From assembly GCA_938036665.1 (NCBI GenBank), contig CALHWR010000085.1, positions 1 through 5,541 on the forward strand: DNA of 5,541 bases, written 5' to 3'. Numbering within the stretch: position 1 is the stretch's first letter; every line of letters begins with the position of its first letter. Below the pieces are notes generated by a model that was not told where the DNA came from, did no database searches, and saw only the letters and a program-made list of their open reading frames with translations. Shown here one piece after another: positions 1-5,541 of this stretch. A program made the translations under genes and the position numbers. The stretch comes from an uncultured Collinsella sp. GTDB taxonomy: Bacteria; Actinomycetota; Coriobacteriia; Coriobacteriales; Coriobacteriaceae.

Positions 1-891
1 GTCGACGGCCAGCGCCGCCAGCAGGGACGACGGCAAGTCGCCCTCGAGCGCCACCACAGCACGCGACGCACCGTGGGCTCGGGCGTTGTCGCGCACGGCG
101 AGCACCAGCGCCTGCCACAGCCACTCCTCGGAACGGAACTCGGGCAGTTCGTGATCTTCCAGGGCATCGAGCATCACACCGCGCTGAATCTCCTGAACCA
201 GCAGGCTCTCCTCAAAACACGGCGCCTGGGCCACCACGCGACCGCAGTCGTCGAGCACAAACGAACCGCCGGTATACACCGACTCGTCATAGGCACCGAC
301 CGGCGCCATACAGGCAAACCACACGCTGCGCTTGGATGCGATCTTGCGGTAGGCGCCGCTGCGAACGGCGGCAATGGCGGCAGTCTCGCGGTCGGTCATG
401 TCAAACGCATTGAATTGGAAATACGCAATGAGGTCAACACCGGTCGGCAACATCTCGAGTTCGCGGTCCAAGTCAAAAATCACGGCGATGCGCACGCCGT
501 CCACGTCGAACACCGGCGGCGCCCAACGCGTGTCGTTGTTCTCGCCACGCTGCAGGGCAATGCTCGAACGCGCCGGCACCACATGACCGTCCTTGAGCAT
601 CATGTAGTCGAGCAGCGGCTGACCCTCAAACGAAACCGCCGCGGGCACGATGCAGATCATGTCAAGCTCCTGGATGCGCTCGGCGACACCAGTCAAGCCG
701 GCAAGCATGTCGTGCTCAAAGTCGGCAGCGCCCACCAGGCCACCGGGCATGGCGCCCATAAAGAGCGGAGCCGGAACGCACAGCACGCGCGCCCCGCGCT
801 CGTGGGCCAGACGAGCCTGGTCCTCGATGCGGCCGCAAATGCCCTCAATATCACCCAGGCGCATATCGATCTGTGCAAGCGCGAGCTTCAT
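1..891 (-). CDS. NAD+ synthetase-like protein with degenerate active sites (N-terminal 297 residues; runs off left edge)
   Basis: The frame is open from the ATG at 891 to the window edge, 297 codons, with no stop. The start is fixed by an in-frame TGA two codons upstream (895-897) and a GGAAAGGG ribosome site at 899-906. Residues 1-240 read as a nitrilase (CN-hydrolase) domain: it opens MKLALAQIDMRLGDIEG and has the family block YTGGSFVLDDCGRVVAQAP at about 206-224. Residues 276-297 enter a PP-loop synthetase domain (AVVAL...SSLLAALAVD), as in glutamine-dependent NadE, which amidates nicotinate adenine dinucleotide using ATP. The key residues are missing: triad Glu is Ala41 (in PAPLF, where PEL is expected), Lys falls at about Ser109, Cys is Phe139 (VIFDLD for ICED), and SGGxDSS reads EGDLPSS at 283-289. 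The family is clear by pattern, but activity as glutaminase or synthetase is doubtful. It is probably a pseudoenzyme paralogue; a CN-hydrolase of other function is less likely given the domain that follows. About half of the protein lies outside the window. Confidence 0.85.
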   Translation of the reverse strand, partial: MKLALAQIDMRLGDIEGICGRIEDQARLAHERGARVLCVPAPLFMGAMPGGLVGAADFEHDMLAGLTGVAERIQELDMICIVPAAVSFEGQPLLDYMMLKDGHVVPARSSIALQRGENNDTRWAPPVFDVDGVRIAVIFDLDRELEMLPTGVDLIAYFQFNAFDMTDRETAAIAAVRSGAYRKIASKRSVWFACMAPVGAYDESVYTGGSFVLDDCGRVVAQAPCFEESLLVQEIQRGVMLDALEDHELPEFRSEEWLWQALVLAVRDNARAHGASRAVVALEGDLPSSLLAALAVD

Positions 892-898
892 GGCTCAG

Positions 899-906
899 CC
901 CTTTCC
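899..906 (-). promoter_or_regulatory. Ribosome binding site of the NAD synthetase-like gene
   Basis: Read on the minus strand this is GGAAAGGG, 7 nt before the ATG at 891. It is a moderate Shine-Dalgarno match, and with the in-frame TGA at 895-897 it settles the start of the downstream gene. Confidence 0.6.
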
Positions 907-930
907 GTCGTAAACCATCGAAATCGTAGT

Positions 931-962
931 AAAAGCGCCGGCCGCATGATGCAGTCGGCGCT
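931..962 (-). terminator. Probable intrinsic terminator after the superoxide reductase gene
   Basis: On the minus strand a perfect 7-bp stem, AGCGCCG (962-956) with CGGCGCT (940-934), encloses a 15-nt loop. The loop itself holds a short GCAT/ATGC dyad. The stem's last base begins a short T run (TTTTAC, 934-929). Its place 47 nt after the superoxide reductase stop and before the next gene suits a Rho-independent terminator. The T run is short, so partial read-through into the NAD synthetase-like gene, or an attenuator role for it, is possible. Confidence 0.5.
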
Positions 963-989
963 CGCATGTGCATATGCTAGCTATGATAC

Positions 990-999
990 CCCGAGCGGG
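990..999. repeat. Palindromic 10-mer CCCGAGCGGG, copy after the superoxide reductase stop
   Basis: Identical to the 10-mer at 1512-1521 and extended here to CCCCGAGCGGGG (989-1000). It lies 9 nt beyond the superoxide reductase stop codon (1009-1011). Both copies follow a stop codon on the same strand, so they may be small 3'-end hairpins. Neither is followed by a T run. Confidence 0.4.
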
Positions 1000-1008
1000 G
1001 GCGCGCTC

Positions 1009-1371
1009 CTAGAACGTCGCGGACCACAGCCCGTGCAGGTTGCAGTAGGCATAGACGGTACCGGTCTTGGAACCGCCGGCAAAAAACGTCGCGGGCTTCA
1101 TACCGGGCTCAAGGTAATGGACCTCTAAGCGGCCCTCGGCCTCAAGGGCGATCCACTCAATATAGTGCTCGGGCAGGCTGGGGTGCTCGACCGAGCCAAC
1201 GCGTGCGCGAATCACGTGACCGTCGCGCTCGGTCTCGACAACAGGCACGTGCTTCTCGTGCGCCGCGTCCTCAGTGTTTGCGGTCAGTTCCGTGCAACCG
1301 GCAGGGGTTGCAACGTCGTTGCCAAGGGCGGCAATGAGCTTACCGTCGGGGTCCTTAAAGAATTTCGCCAT
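1009..1371 (-). CDS. Superoxide reductase (desulfoferrodoxin family, centre I cysteines lost)
   Basis: A 120-residue cytosolic protein without signal peptide. Superoxide reductases reduce superoxide to hydrogen peroxide without making oxygen, using electrons from rubredoxin-type donors, and protect anaerobes during air exposure. The mononuclear iron site (centre II) is complete: Glu39-Lys40-His41 in EKHVPV, His63 and His69 in VEHPSLPEHYIEW, and Cys110 and His113 in CNLHGLW. This gives the four-His/one-Cys ligand set and the catalytic Glu-Lys pair. The N-terminal 36 residues still resemble the desulforedoxin domain (FKDPDGKLIAALGND), but the CxxC position reads DPDG and only Cys26 remains of the later Cys pair, so centre I cannot bind iron normally. 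This resembles the class III, Treponema-type enzymes. The ATG at 1371 is chosen for its strong AAAGGAG site 6 nt upstream; the frame stays open to an ATG at 1512, but that extension has no family resemblance. Confidence 0.95.
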   Translation of the reverse strand: MAKFFKDPDGKLIAALGNDVATPAGCTELTANTEDAAHEKHVPVVETERDGHVIRARVGSVEHPSLPEHYIEWIALEAEGRLEVHYLEPGMKPATFFAGGSKTGTVYAYCNLHGLWSATF

Positions 1372-1377
1372 GATGTT

Positions 1378-1384
1378 CTCCTTT
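1378..1384 (-). promoter_or_regulatory. Ribosome binding site of the superoxide reductase gene
   Basis: Minus-strand AAAGGAG lies 6 nt before the ATG at 1371. It is a near-ideal Shine-Dalgarno and decides for the 120-residue start over the upstream in-frame ATG at 1512. Confidence 0.85.
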
Positions 1385-1404
1385 GCTGACGTGCCAATGT
1401 TCTT

Positions 1405-1438
1405 GATGGTTCTTATGCCCAAAGGCAGACAAACCATC
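1405..1438 (-). promoter_or_regulatory. Nested symmetrical inverted repeat in the leader of the superoxide reductase gene
   Basis: Perfect 7-bp arms, GATGGTT (minus strand 1438-1432 with AACCATC 1411-1405), enclose a 4-by-4 internal loop and an inner 4-bp stem TGCC/GGCA with a four-base loop (1416-1427). The layout is fully symmetrical (7-4-4-4-4-4-7). It lies 33 nt upstream of the superoxide reductase ATG and about 20 nt upstream of its ribosome site. It could be an RNA leader hairpin or a DNA operator. No T run follows it, so it is not a normal terminator of the helicase gene. The function is an inference from position only. Confidence 0.35.
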
Positions 1439-1476
1439 CACGGCATTGCAAATGAACACATAACAGGCGGGGACGA

Positions 1477-1511
1477 TGGGGCAGCGTGCGCTATCCGCCC
1501 TGGCGGCCCCA
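1477..1511 (-). other. Compact multi-arm inverted repeat downstream of the SNF2 gene
   Basis: Outer arms TGGGGC and GCCCCA (1506-1511 with 1477-1482) enclose two small dyads: CGCC/GGCG (1496-1505) and AGCG/CGCT (1483-1492). The RNA could fold as a three-way junction just after the SNF2 stop codon. There is no T run, so an intrinsic terminator is not supported. It may be an mRNA 3'-end stabilising structure or simply a product of high GC content. Confidence 0.25.
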
Positions 1512-1521
1512 CCCGAGCGGG
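1512..1521. repeat. Palindromic 10-mer CCCGAGCGGG, copy next to the SNF2 stop codon
   Basis: The 10-mer directly abuts the SNF2 stop codon (TAA at 1524-1522). Flanking bases extend it to ACCCGAGCGGGT, which can form a 4-bp stem with a four-base loop. The same 10-mer recurs at 990-999 after the superoxide reductase stop. Confidence 0.4.
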
Positions 1522-4500
1522 TTAGCGCCCGTCGCCGCCCAGCAGCGCCAGAACATCTTCGCGGGTAAACAGCGCCGACGAGATGCCGTCGCCGCCGAGC
1601 ACGCTGTTGACCAGGTCGCGCTTGGACTCCTGCATCTGCATAATGCGCTCCTCGATCGTGTCCTTGGCGATGAGCTTGTACACGGTCACGGTATGTTGCT
1701 GGCCAATACGGTGCGCGCGGTCGGTCGCCTGGTCCTGCGCTGCCACGTTCCACCACGGGTCGTAGTGGATGACCACGTCGGCCGCCGTCAGGTTAAGGCC
1801 CACGCCGCCCGCCTTGAGCGAAATCAAAAAGACCGGAACCTCGCCCGCTTGGAACTGCGCGACCATCTTGGCGCGGCTCTCCTTAGACGAAGCGCCCGTG
1901 AGCTTAAGGAAGGCGATGTCCTCCTTGGCCAAGCGCTTACCGATGATATCGAGCATACCCGTAAACTGGCTGAACAACAGGATGCGATGCCCGCCGTCGA
2001 GTGCGCCGTGCACGAGCTCCATACACGTATCGAGCTTGGCGCTCCCCGCCTTGTAATCCTCGTAGTGTAGACGCGGGTCGCAGCAGATCTGGCGCAGCTT
2101 GGTGAGCTCGGCGAGCACCTTGAGCTTGTCCTTCTTAAACTCCCCAGCCTCGCGGTGCTGCACCTGCTGGGCGATGCGGTCCTGGTTGGCCAGGTAGAGC
2201 TTGCGCTGCTCGCCGGTAAGCTGCGCCATGACGGTGTCTTCGATCTTCTCGGGCAGGTCGGCCACCACGTCTTCCTTAACACGGCGCAGCACAAACGGCG
2301 ACACGAGCGCCTGCAGGCGAGCGGCGCTATCGCCCTCGGCATGCTCGACGGGGCTCTCAAAGCGCTTGGCAAACGACTCGCGCGTCCCCAAAAGGCCCGG
2401 CATCAAAAAGTCGAAGATGCTCCAAAGCTCGGACAAGCGGTTTTCGATGGGCGTGCCCGTCAGGGCAAAGCGCGCGCCGGCAGGCAGGCGCTTTGCGGCG
2501 CGCGCCACCTGCGTGAGCGGGTTTTTAATGTACTGGGCCTCATCGAGCACCACGCGGGCAAAATCCTGCTCGACGTACTCGTCGATATCGCGCCGCATAA
2601 GATCATACGACGTCACAACCACGCTATGCTCGGCCACGCCGGCGATCTGCACGCGGCGTTGAGCCTTGGCGCCCACAATGGCGCACACATCGAGCGACGG
2701 GGCAAAGCGCTCCAGCTCGGCAGTCCAGTTGTACACGAGTGAGGCCGGGCATACCACGAGCGTGGGCTTGGTGTCCCCCGCCTCCACGCGCGCCAGAATA
2801 TGCGCAATCATCTGGAGCGTTTTGCCCAGGCCCATGTCGTCGGCCAAGATGCCGCCAAGGCCCAGGTGTTCAAGCGAGCCGAGCCACTGGTATCCGTCGA
2901 CCTGGTAGCCGCGCATCGTTGCCTTGAGCGATGCCGGCACCGTAAAGTCCATCTTGCCGAGCGTGTCCAGGCGCTCGACGGTACGGCGGAACGCAGCGTC
3001 GCGATCGGCCTCGAGCGCCGGCGTGCGTGCGAGCATGCTGTCGACGAACAGGGTGCTCGACGCGGGAAGCGACACGCCGTCGAGCAGGTCGACGGCATCG
3101 ACACCCAGGTCCTCGGCAAGGCCAAACGCGGCGCGCGCCCCCTCGTCCAGGCGAATGATGTCGCCGGACGTAAGGCGCGCAAACGTTTGATGGCGCTTGT
3201 ACGAATCGAGATAGACGGCAAGGTCCGCGGCCGAAAGCCCGCTCGCGCCCAGCTCGACATCGAGCAGATTGCTCTTAACGGTCGCACGAACCGAGAGCTT
3301 GGGCGCGGGGCGGACCGAGATCTGGCGCAGACGGTCGCTGAGCATGACCTCACCCAGTTCGGACAGGGCGGACAGGCCCTCGGTCAGCAGGCAGAACAAG
3401 CGGGCGTCATCGCGCTCCTCAAACGCCAGACCGCCCTCGTAGAAATCGAAGTACAGGGCCGCCGTATCCATAACGCGAAACTCCGCCACCTCGTCGCGGG
3501 GCGGCACACCGGGGCGCTGCTCTTCGAAGGGGCTGCCCGGAGCGCCCAGGCTAAAGAGATCCGCCGACCAATCGCCGTAGGTAACCGTAATTTTGCAGGT
3601 CACGAGCCCATCGTCGACACCGATCGCCATAGCAAAGCTCGGCTCGGGTGCCACGGTATCGAGCGCGGCGGGCGCGGTGAGGTCGGTGTAGTCGCGCAAA
3701 ATGGGCAGCGCCATACGGCAGAACTCACCCACCTGCTCGGCGGCAATATGGGCGGGCGTGCGGCACGGCAGCAAGCGCGACAAAAAAGGTGCGGCATGCT
3801 GAGCAAATGCAGCGTCGGTACGGCGCGCGCGGCGCGTGTCAACCAAGTAGGCGGCATCGCCCGACGCAAAGCAGTACATATCGGCGGGCAGGCGCAGGTC
3901 ATAGCTACCACCAGCCGCCGGCGCGATTTTGGCGGCAAGCAGCGGTGGGCGCTTAGCGGATGCCTCGTCCTCCCCTTGCGGAGACAGCTCAACCGCCACG
4001 TCGTAGGTGCGATGCGTCGTCATCCCCCGCGACCAGGCGGGCTCAAAGGAGATGGTCTGGCCGCGCAGCAGGTCCAGCACATATACGATGCTATGCTCGG
4101 ACAGCGGCAACTGACGCTCGGCAACAAAACCGCTGCGGGCAAAGTCGTACGACGCCGAACGCGAGCTTGTGATGTCATCGAGATAGGCAACTGTCGTCAC
4201 AACAAGGTTGAGCAGCTTTGCCGATGTTTCGTCAAAGGCCTCAGGTGAATGGACAAACGTGAGCTTCTTGCCATAGGAGAACGTGCCGCCGCGCACGTAG
4301 GCATCGGCCATGCCGTCGATGTCCTTGACCACGTAGGAGACCGATCCACAGCGAATGCGGAACTCGAGCGCCCAGCTAAAGCGGTCAGCGAACAGCGGAT
4401 TGTAGTACGGCACCAACGAGGGCTCCAATGCCGCTTTGGGGGCGTCGGGATCAACGGCACCGGCAAGCTTGCGGCGCATGCTCGCCAGCTCATCCATGCG

Positions 4501-4986
4501 CGCGTCCGAAAGATCGGAGAGTGCCGCCATGAGGCTGGGGCTCGTGGGGACGGGCGCCGGAAAGGGAAAATTGGGATTGACGGCCGGCGCTTTGGGCGCG
4601 GTGCGCGCGGCTTGCTTGGGCGCCGCCGTAAACGTGCGAACCGGTGTGCGTAGCCCCTCAACAGACTCAATGCCGCTGGCATCCAGGTACGCCAGTGCCG
4701 TGGCGATGGCATGCTTGCACATGCCGGGGTAGCGATAGGCGGCGGGGCAATCGCAGTCGTAGTCGATCACCTCGTGCTCGTCCATGTCGAGCGCCACGTG
4801 CGTCTTGTACAGATCGCCGCGCGAGCCACGCACCGAGCCCTCAACCGTCACGTTTTTGGAGAAGCGCGAGCCGCTGTCCTCAAACGATAGCACGGCACCG
4901 TTGAGCATGAGCGAGCGGCCCTTCATAAAGGTGCCGCTCAGCGCCGCCTCTTTCCGGAGCGCCTGCACAAGCGTCCCCTGTGCCAT
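1522..4986 (-). CDS. SWIM zinc-finger SNF2-family DNA translocase/ATPase
   Basis: A 1154-residue cytosolic protein. Order of parts: SWIM zinc finger with Cys78, Cys80, Cys90 and His92 (CxCx9CxH, CDCP...CKH); an Ala/Pro-rich linker at about 117-155; a long poorly conserved middle at about 190-680 in the place of the bacterial SNF2-associated domain; then a two-lobe helicase core. The core shows MRGYQVDGYQWL (691-702), Walker A DDMGLGKT (716-723), Walker B DEAQ (815-818), motif III LTGTPIEN (842-849), SQFTGMLD (1006-1013), motif V SLKAGGVGLNLTAAD (1056-1070) and motif VI DQATDRAHRIGQ (1085-1096). All catalytic motifs are intact. SNF2 proteins use ATP to translocate on double-stranded DNA and displace bound proteins such as RNA polymerase; the SWIM finger probably binds DNA or a partner. 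It follows dnaE by 38 nt, so co-transcription is likely. The ATG at 4986 is preferred over an in-frame TTG at 5016 because GGAGG lies 5 nt before it. Confidence 0.95.
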   Translation of the reverse strand: MAQGTLVQALRKEAALSGTFMKGRSLMLNGAVLSFEDSGSRFSKNVTVEGSVRGSRGDLYKTHVALDMDEHEVIDYDCDCPAAYRYPGMCKHAIATALAYLDASGIESVEGLRTPVRTFTAAPKQAARTAPKAPAVNPNFPFPAPVPTSPSLMAALSDLSDARMDELASMRRKLAGAVDPDAPKAALEPSLVPYYNPLFADRFSWALEFRIRCGSVSYVVKDIDGMADAYVRGGTFSYGKKLTFVHSPEAFDETSAKLLNLVVTTVAYLDDITSSRSASYDFARSGFVAERQLPLSEHSIVYVLDLLRGQTISFEPAWSRGMTTHRTYDVAVELSPQGEDEASAKRPPLLAAKIAPAAGGSYDLRLPADMYCFASGDAAYLVDTRRARRTDAAFAQHAAPFLSRLLPCRTPAHIAAEQVGEFCRMALPILRDYTDLTAPAALDTVAPEPSFAMAIGVDDGLVTCKITVTYGDWSADLFSLGAPGSPFEEQRPGVPPRDEVAEFRVMDTAALYFDFYEGGLAFEERDDARLFCLLTEGLSALSELGEVMLSDRLRQISVRPAPKLSVRATVKSNLLDVELGASGLSAADLAVYLDSYKRHQTFARLTSGDIIRLDEGARAAFGLAEDLGVDAVDLLDGVSLPASSTLFVDSMLARTPALEADRDAAFRRTVERLDTLGKMDFTVPASLKATMRGYQVDGYQWLGSLEHLGLGGILADDMGLGKTLQMIAHILARVEAGDTKPTLVVCPASLVYNWTAELERFAPSLDVCAIVGAKAQRRVQIAGVAEHSVVVTSYDLMRRDIDEYVEQDFARVVLDEAQYIKNPLTQVARAAKRLPAGARFALTGTPIENRLSELWSIFDFLMPGLLGTRESFAKRFESPVEHAEGDSAARLQALVSPFVLRRVKEDVVADLPEKIEDTVMAQLTGEQRKLYLANQDRIAQQVQHREAGEFKKDKLKVLAELTKLRQICCDPRLHYEDYKAGSAKLDTCMELVHGALDGGHRILLFSQFTGMLDIIGKRLAKEDIAFLKLTGASSKESRAKMVAQFQAGEVPVFLISLKAGGVGLNLTAADVVIHYDPWWNVAAQDQATDRAHRIGQQHTVTVYKLIAKDTIEERIMQMQESKRDLVNSVLGGDGISSALFTREDVLALLGGDGR

Positions 4987-4991
4987 CACTT

Positions 4992-4996
4992 CCTCC
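4992..4996 (-). promoter_or_regulatory. Ribosome binding site of the SNF2 gene
   Basis: Minus-strand GGAGG lies 5 nt before the ATG at 4986. It makes this the best start. The upstream in-frame TTG at 5016, only 8 nt past the dnaE stop, has just a weak GGGCG before it. Confidence 0.8.
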
Positions 4997-5024
4997 AATC
5001 TCGCACGGACCAGCAAGGTCGCCC

Positions 5025-5541
5025 CTAGATCACCGTCACTCTGCCCTGGTTACCCACAATGGCCTTGGCCTCGGCCAGCAGCGGAATCGAGCGCGCGTTG
5101 ACCTTGGCAGGCACCTCGGCGCGCAGCACGCGCCCGTCCACCTGCTCGATAAAGATCTCCACGCGGTCGCCGCCCGGGTTAGTGGTGAGCACCGTGGCCA
5201 GACGCGCCATATTGCCCTGGCTAAAGCGGCTGTTGGGCACCATGACCTCAAACACCTTGGGTTTGTTGTTCTCCTCGCTAAGCTCCAGCGGCACGATCTC
5301 CTGCGCGATGATCTGGTCGCCGCGGTCCGAGCGCTCGAGCTTACCCTTAATGCGCACAAACGCATCGGACAGCTGCGCACCGGTCTCGGGATCGACCTCG
5401 CCATACAGATACCCCTCGGCCTCCTTATAGGTCTTGGGGAACACCACGACCGTGGCCTCGCCTTCCATGTCCTCGAGCTGCACGATGCCCATGGTGTCGC
5501 CGATTTTTGGACTTATGGTATATTTCTTATTTGGAAGATCC
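5025..5541 (-). CDS. dnaE: DNA polymerase III alpha subunit, C-terminal 171 residues (5' part outside window)
   Basis: The frame runs from the right edge to a TAG at 5025-5027. The stretch GDTMGIVQLEDMEGEATVVVFP followed by KTYKEAEGYL is the characteristic OB-fold of bacterial replicative polymerase alpha subunits (pattern MxxvxLEDxxGxxxvvvFPxxY), which binds single-stranded template near the clamp. The second OB strand region (DAFVRIKGKLERSDRGDQIIAQEIVPLEL) and a short C-terminal domain ending GNQGRVTVI follow, as in DnaE1-type enzymes. The polymerase and PHP domains would lie upstream, outside the window. The first 13 or so visible codons (5541-5503) are AT-rich and use codons such as ATA, AGT and AAT that are rare in the rest of the window. 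The methionine at 5492 is internal (it falls inside GDTMGI), not a start. The SNF2 gene follows after 38 nt. Confidence 0.9.
   Translation of the reverse strand, partial: DLPNKKYTISPKIGDTMGIVQLEDMEGEATVVVFPKTYKEAEGYLYGEVDPETGAQLSDAFVRIKGKLERSDRGDQIIAQEIVPLELSEENNKPKVFEVMVPNSRFSQGNMARLATVLTTNPGGDRVEIFIEQVDGRVLRAEVPAKVNARSIPLLAEAKAIVGNQGRVTVI

Noticed and set aside
895..918. Seven-codon upstream reading frame ending in TGA before the NAD synthetase-like gene
   Set aside because: It has no ribosome site of its own, it overlaps the site of the next gene, and its length is within chance.
963..990. AT-rich patch with TATCAT and CATATG, a possible -10 element for the NAD synthetase-like gene
   Set aside because: No -35 match lies at 16-18 nt upstream, and a start there would place the terminator-like hairpin inside the leader. 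Too weak to annotate as a promoter.
73..1128. 351-codon open frame on the plus strand
   Set aside because: It lies antisense to the NAD synthetase-like gene and the superoxide reductase 3' end. Its protein is rich in His, Arg, Ala and Gly with no domain, as expected for a shadow frame in high-GC DNA.
1411..1470. Candidate promoter for the superoxide reductase gene (CATAAG, TTGCAA, TGTTATGTG)
   Set aside because: No pair of boxes with acceptable spacing and match could be found by eye.
1372..1512. N-terminally extended superoxide reductase starting at 1512
   Set aside because: The 47 extra residues have no family resemblance, and the strong ribosome site sits before the ATG at 1371.
1486..2742. 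Plus-strand open frames of 194 and 195 codons (1486-2070, 2155-2742)
   Set aside because: Both are antisense to the conserved helicase core and look like complement shadows of it.
2800..4248. 482-codon open frame on the plus strand
   Set aside because: It is antisense to the SNF2 gene, whose protein carries clear motifs. The plus-strand protein has an Arg/Gln/His-rich composition and no recognisable pattern.
4987..5016. TTG start for the SNF2 gene at 5016
   Set aside because: There is only a weak GGGCG upstream, while GGAGG precedes the ATG at 4986.

Overview
The window looks like chromosomal DNA of a high-GC, anaerobic bacterium. All four genes lie on the minus strand. Codon use is strongly GC-biased, there is a superoxide reductase typical of anaerobes and microaerophiles, and the gene styles fit a Coriobacteriia member such as Collinsella. 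That assignment is an inference from general sequence character, not a database match.

Layout in the direction of transcription (right to left): (i) 5541-5025, the C-terminal 171 residues of a DNA polymerase III alpha subunit (dnaE), cut by the window edge; (ii) 4986-1522, a 1154-residue SWIM zinc-finger / SNF2-family ATPase starting 38 nt after the dnaE stop and probably co-transcribed with it; (iii) a 150-nt spacer with several small inverted repeats; (iv) 1371-1009, a 120-residue superoxide reductase of the desulfoferrodoxin family whose N-terminal rubredoxin-like iron centre has lost its cysteines; (v) a 117-nt spacer with a probable intrinsic terminator; (vi) 891-1, the first 297 residues of a protein homologous to glutamine-dependent NAD+ synthetase (nitrilase-like domain, then the start of the PP-loop ATPase domain), cut by the left edge.

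The most unusual item is (vi). It is a clean open frame of 297 codons with convincing family resemblance. However, the Glu, Lys and Cys of the glutaminase triad and most of the SGGxDS ATP-binding signature are all replaced. It looks like an NAD synthetase paralogue inactivated at both catalytic centres, so probably a pseudoenzyme with another role. It is easy to miss because the frame has no stop inside the window and a 351-codon antisense open frame covers it.

The right half is a replication/repair-type pair (dnaE and a SNF2 translocase). The left half has an oxidative-stress and redox flavour (superoxide reductase next to an NAD-synthetase-like protein), although the terminator-like hairpin between the last two argues against a tight operon. 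There is no RNA gene, CRISPR array, insertion sequence or phage gene that I can support.
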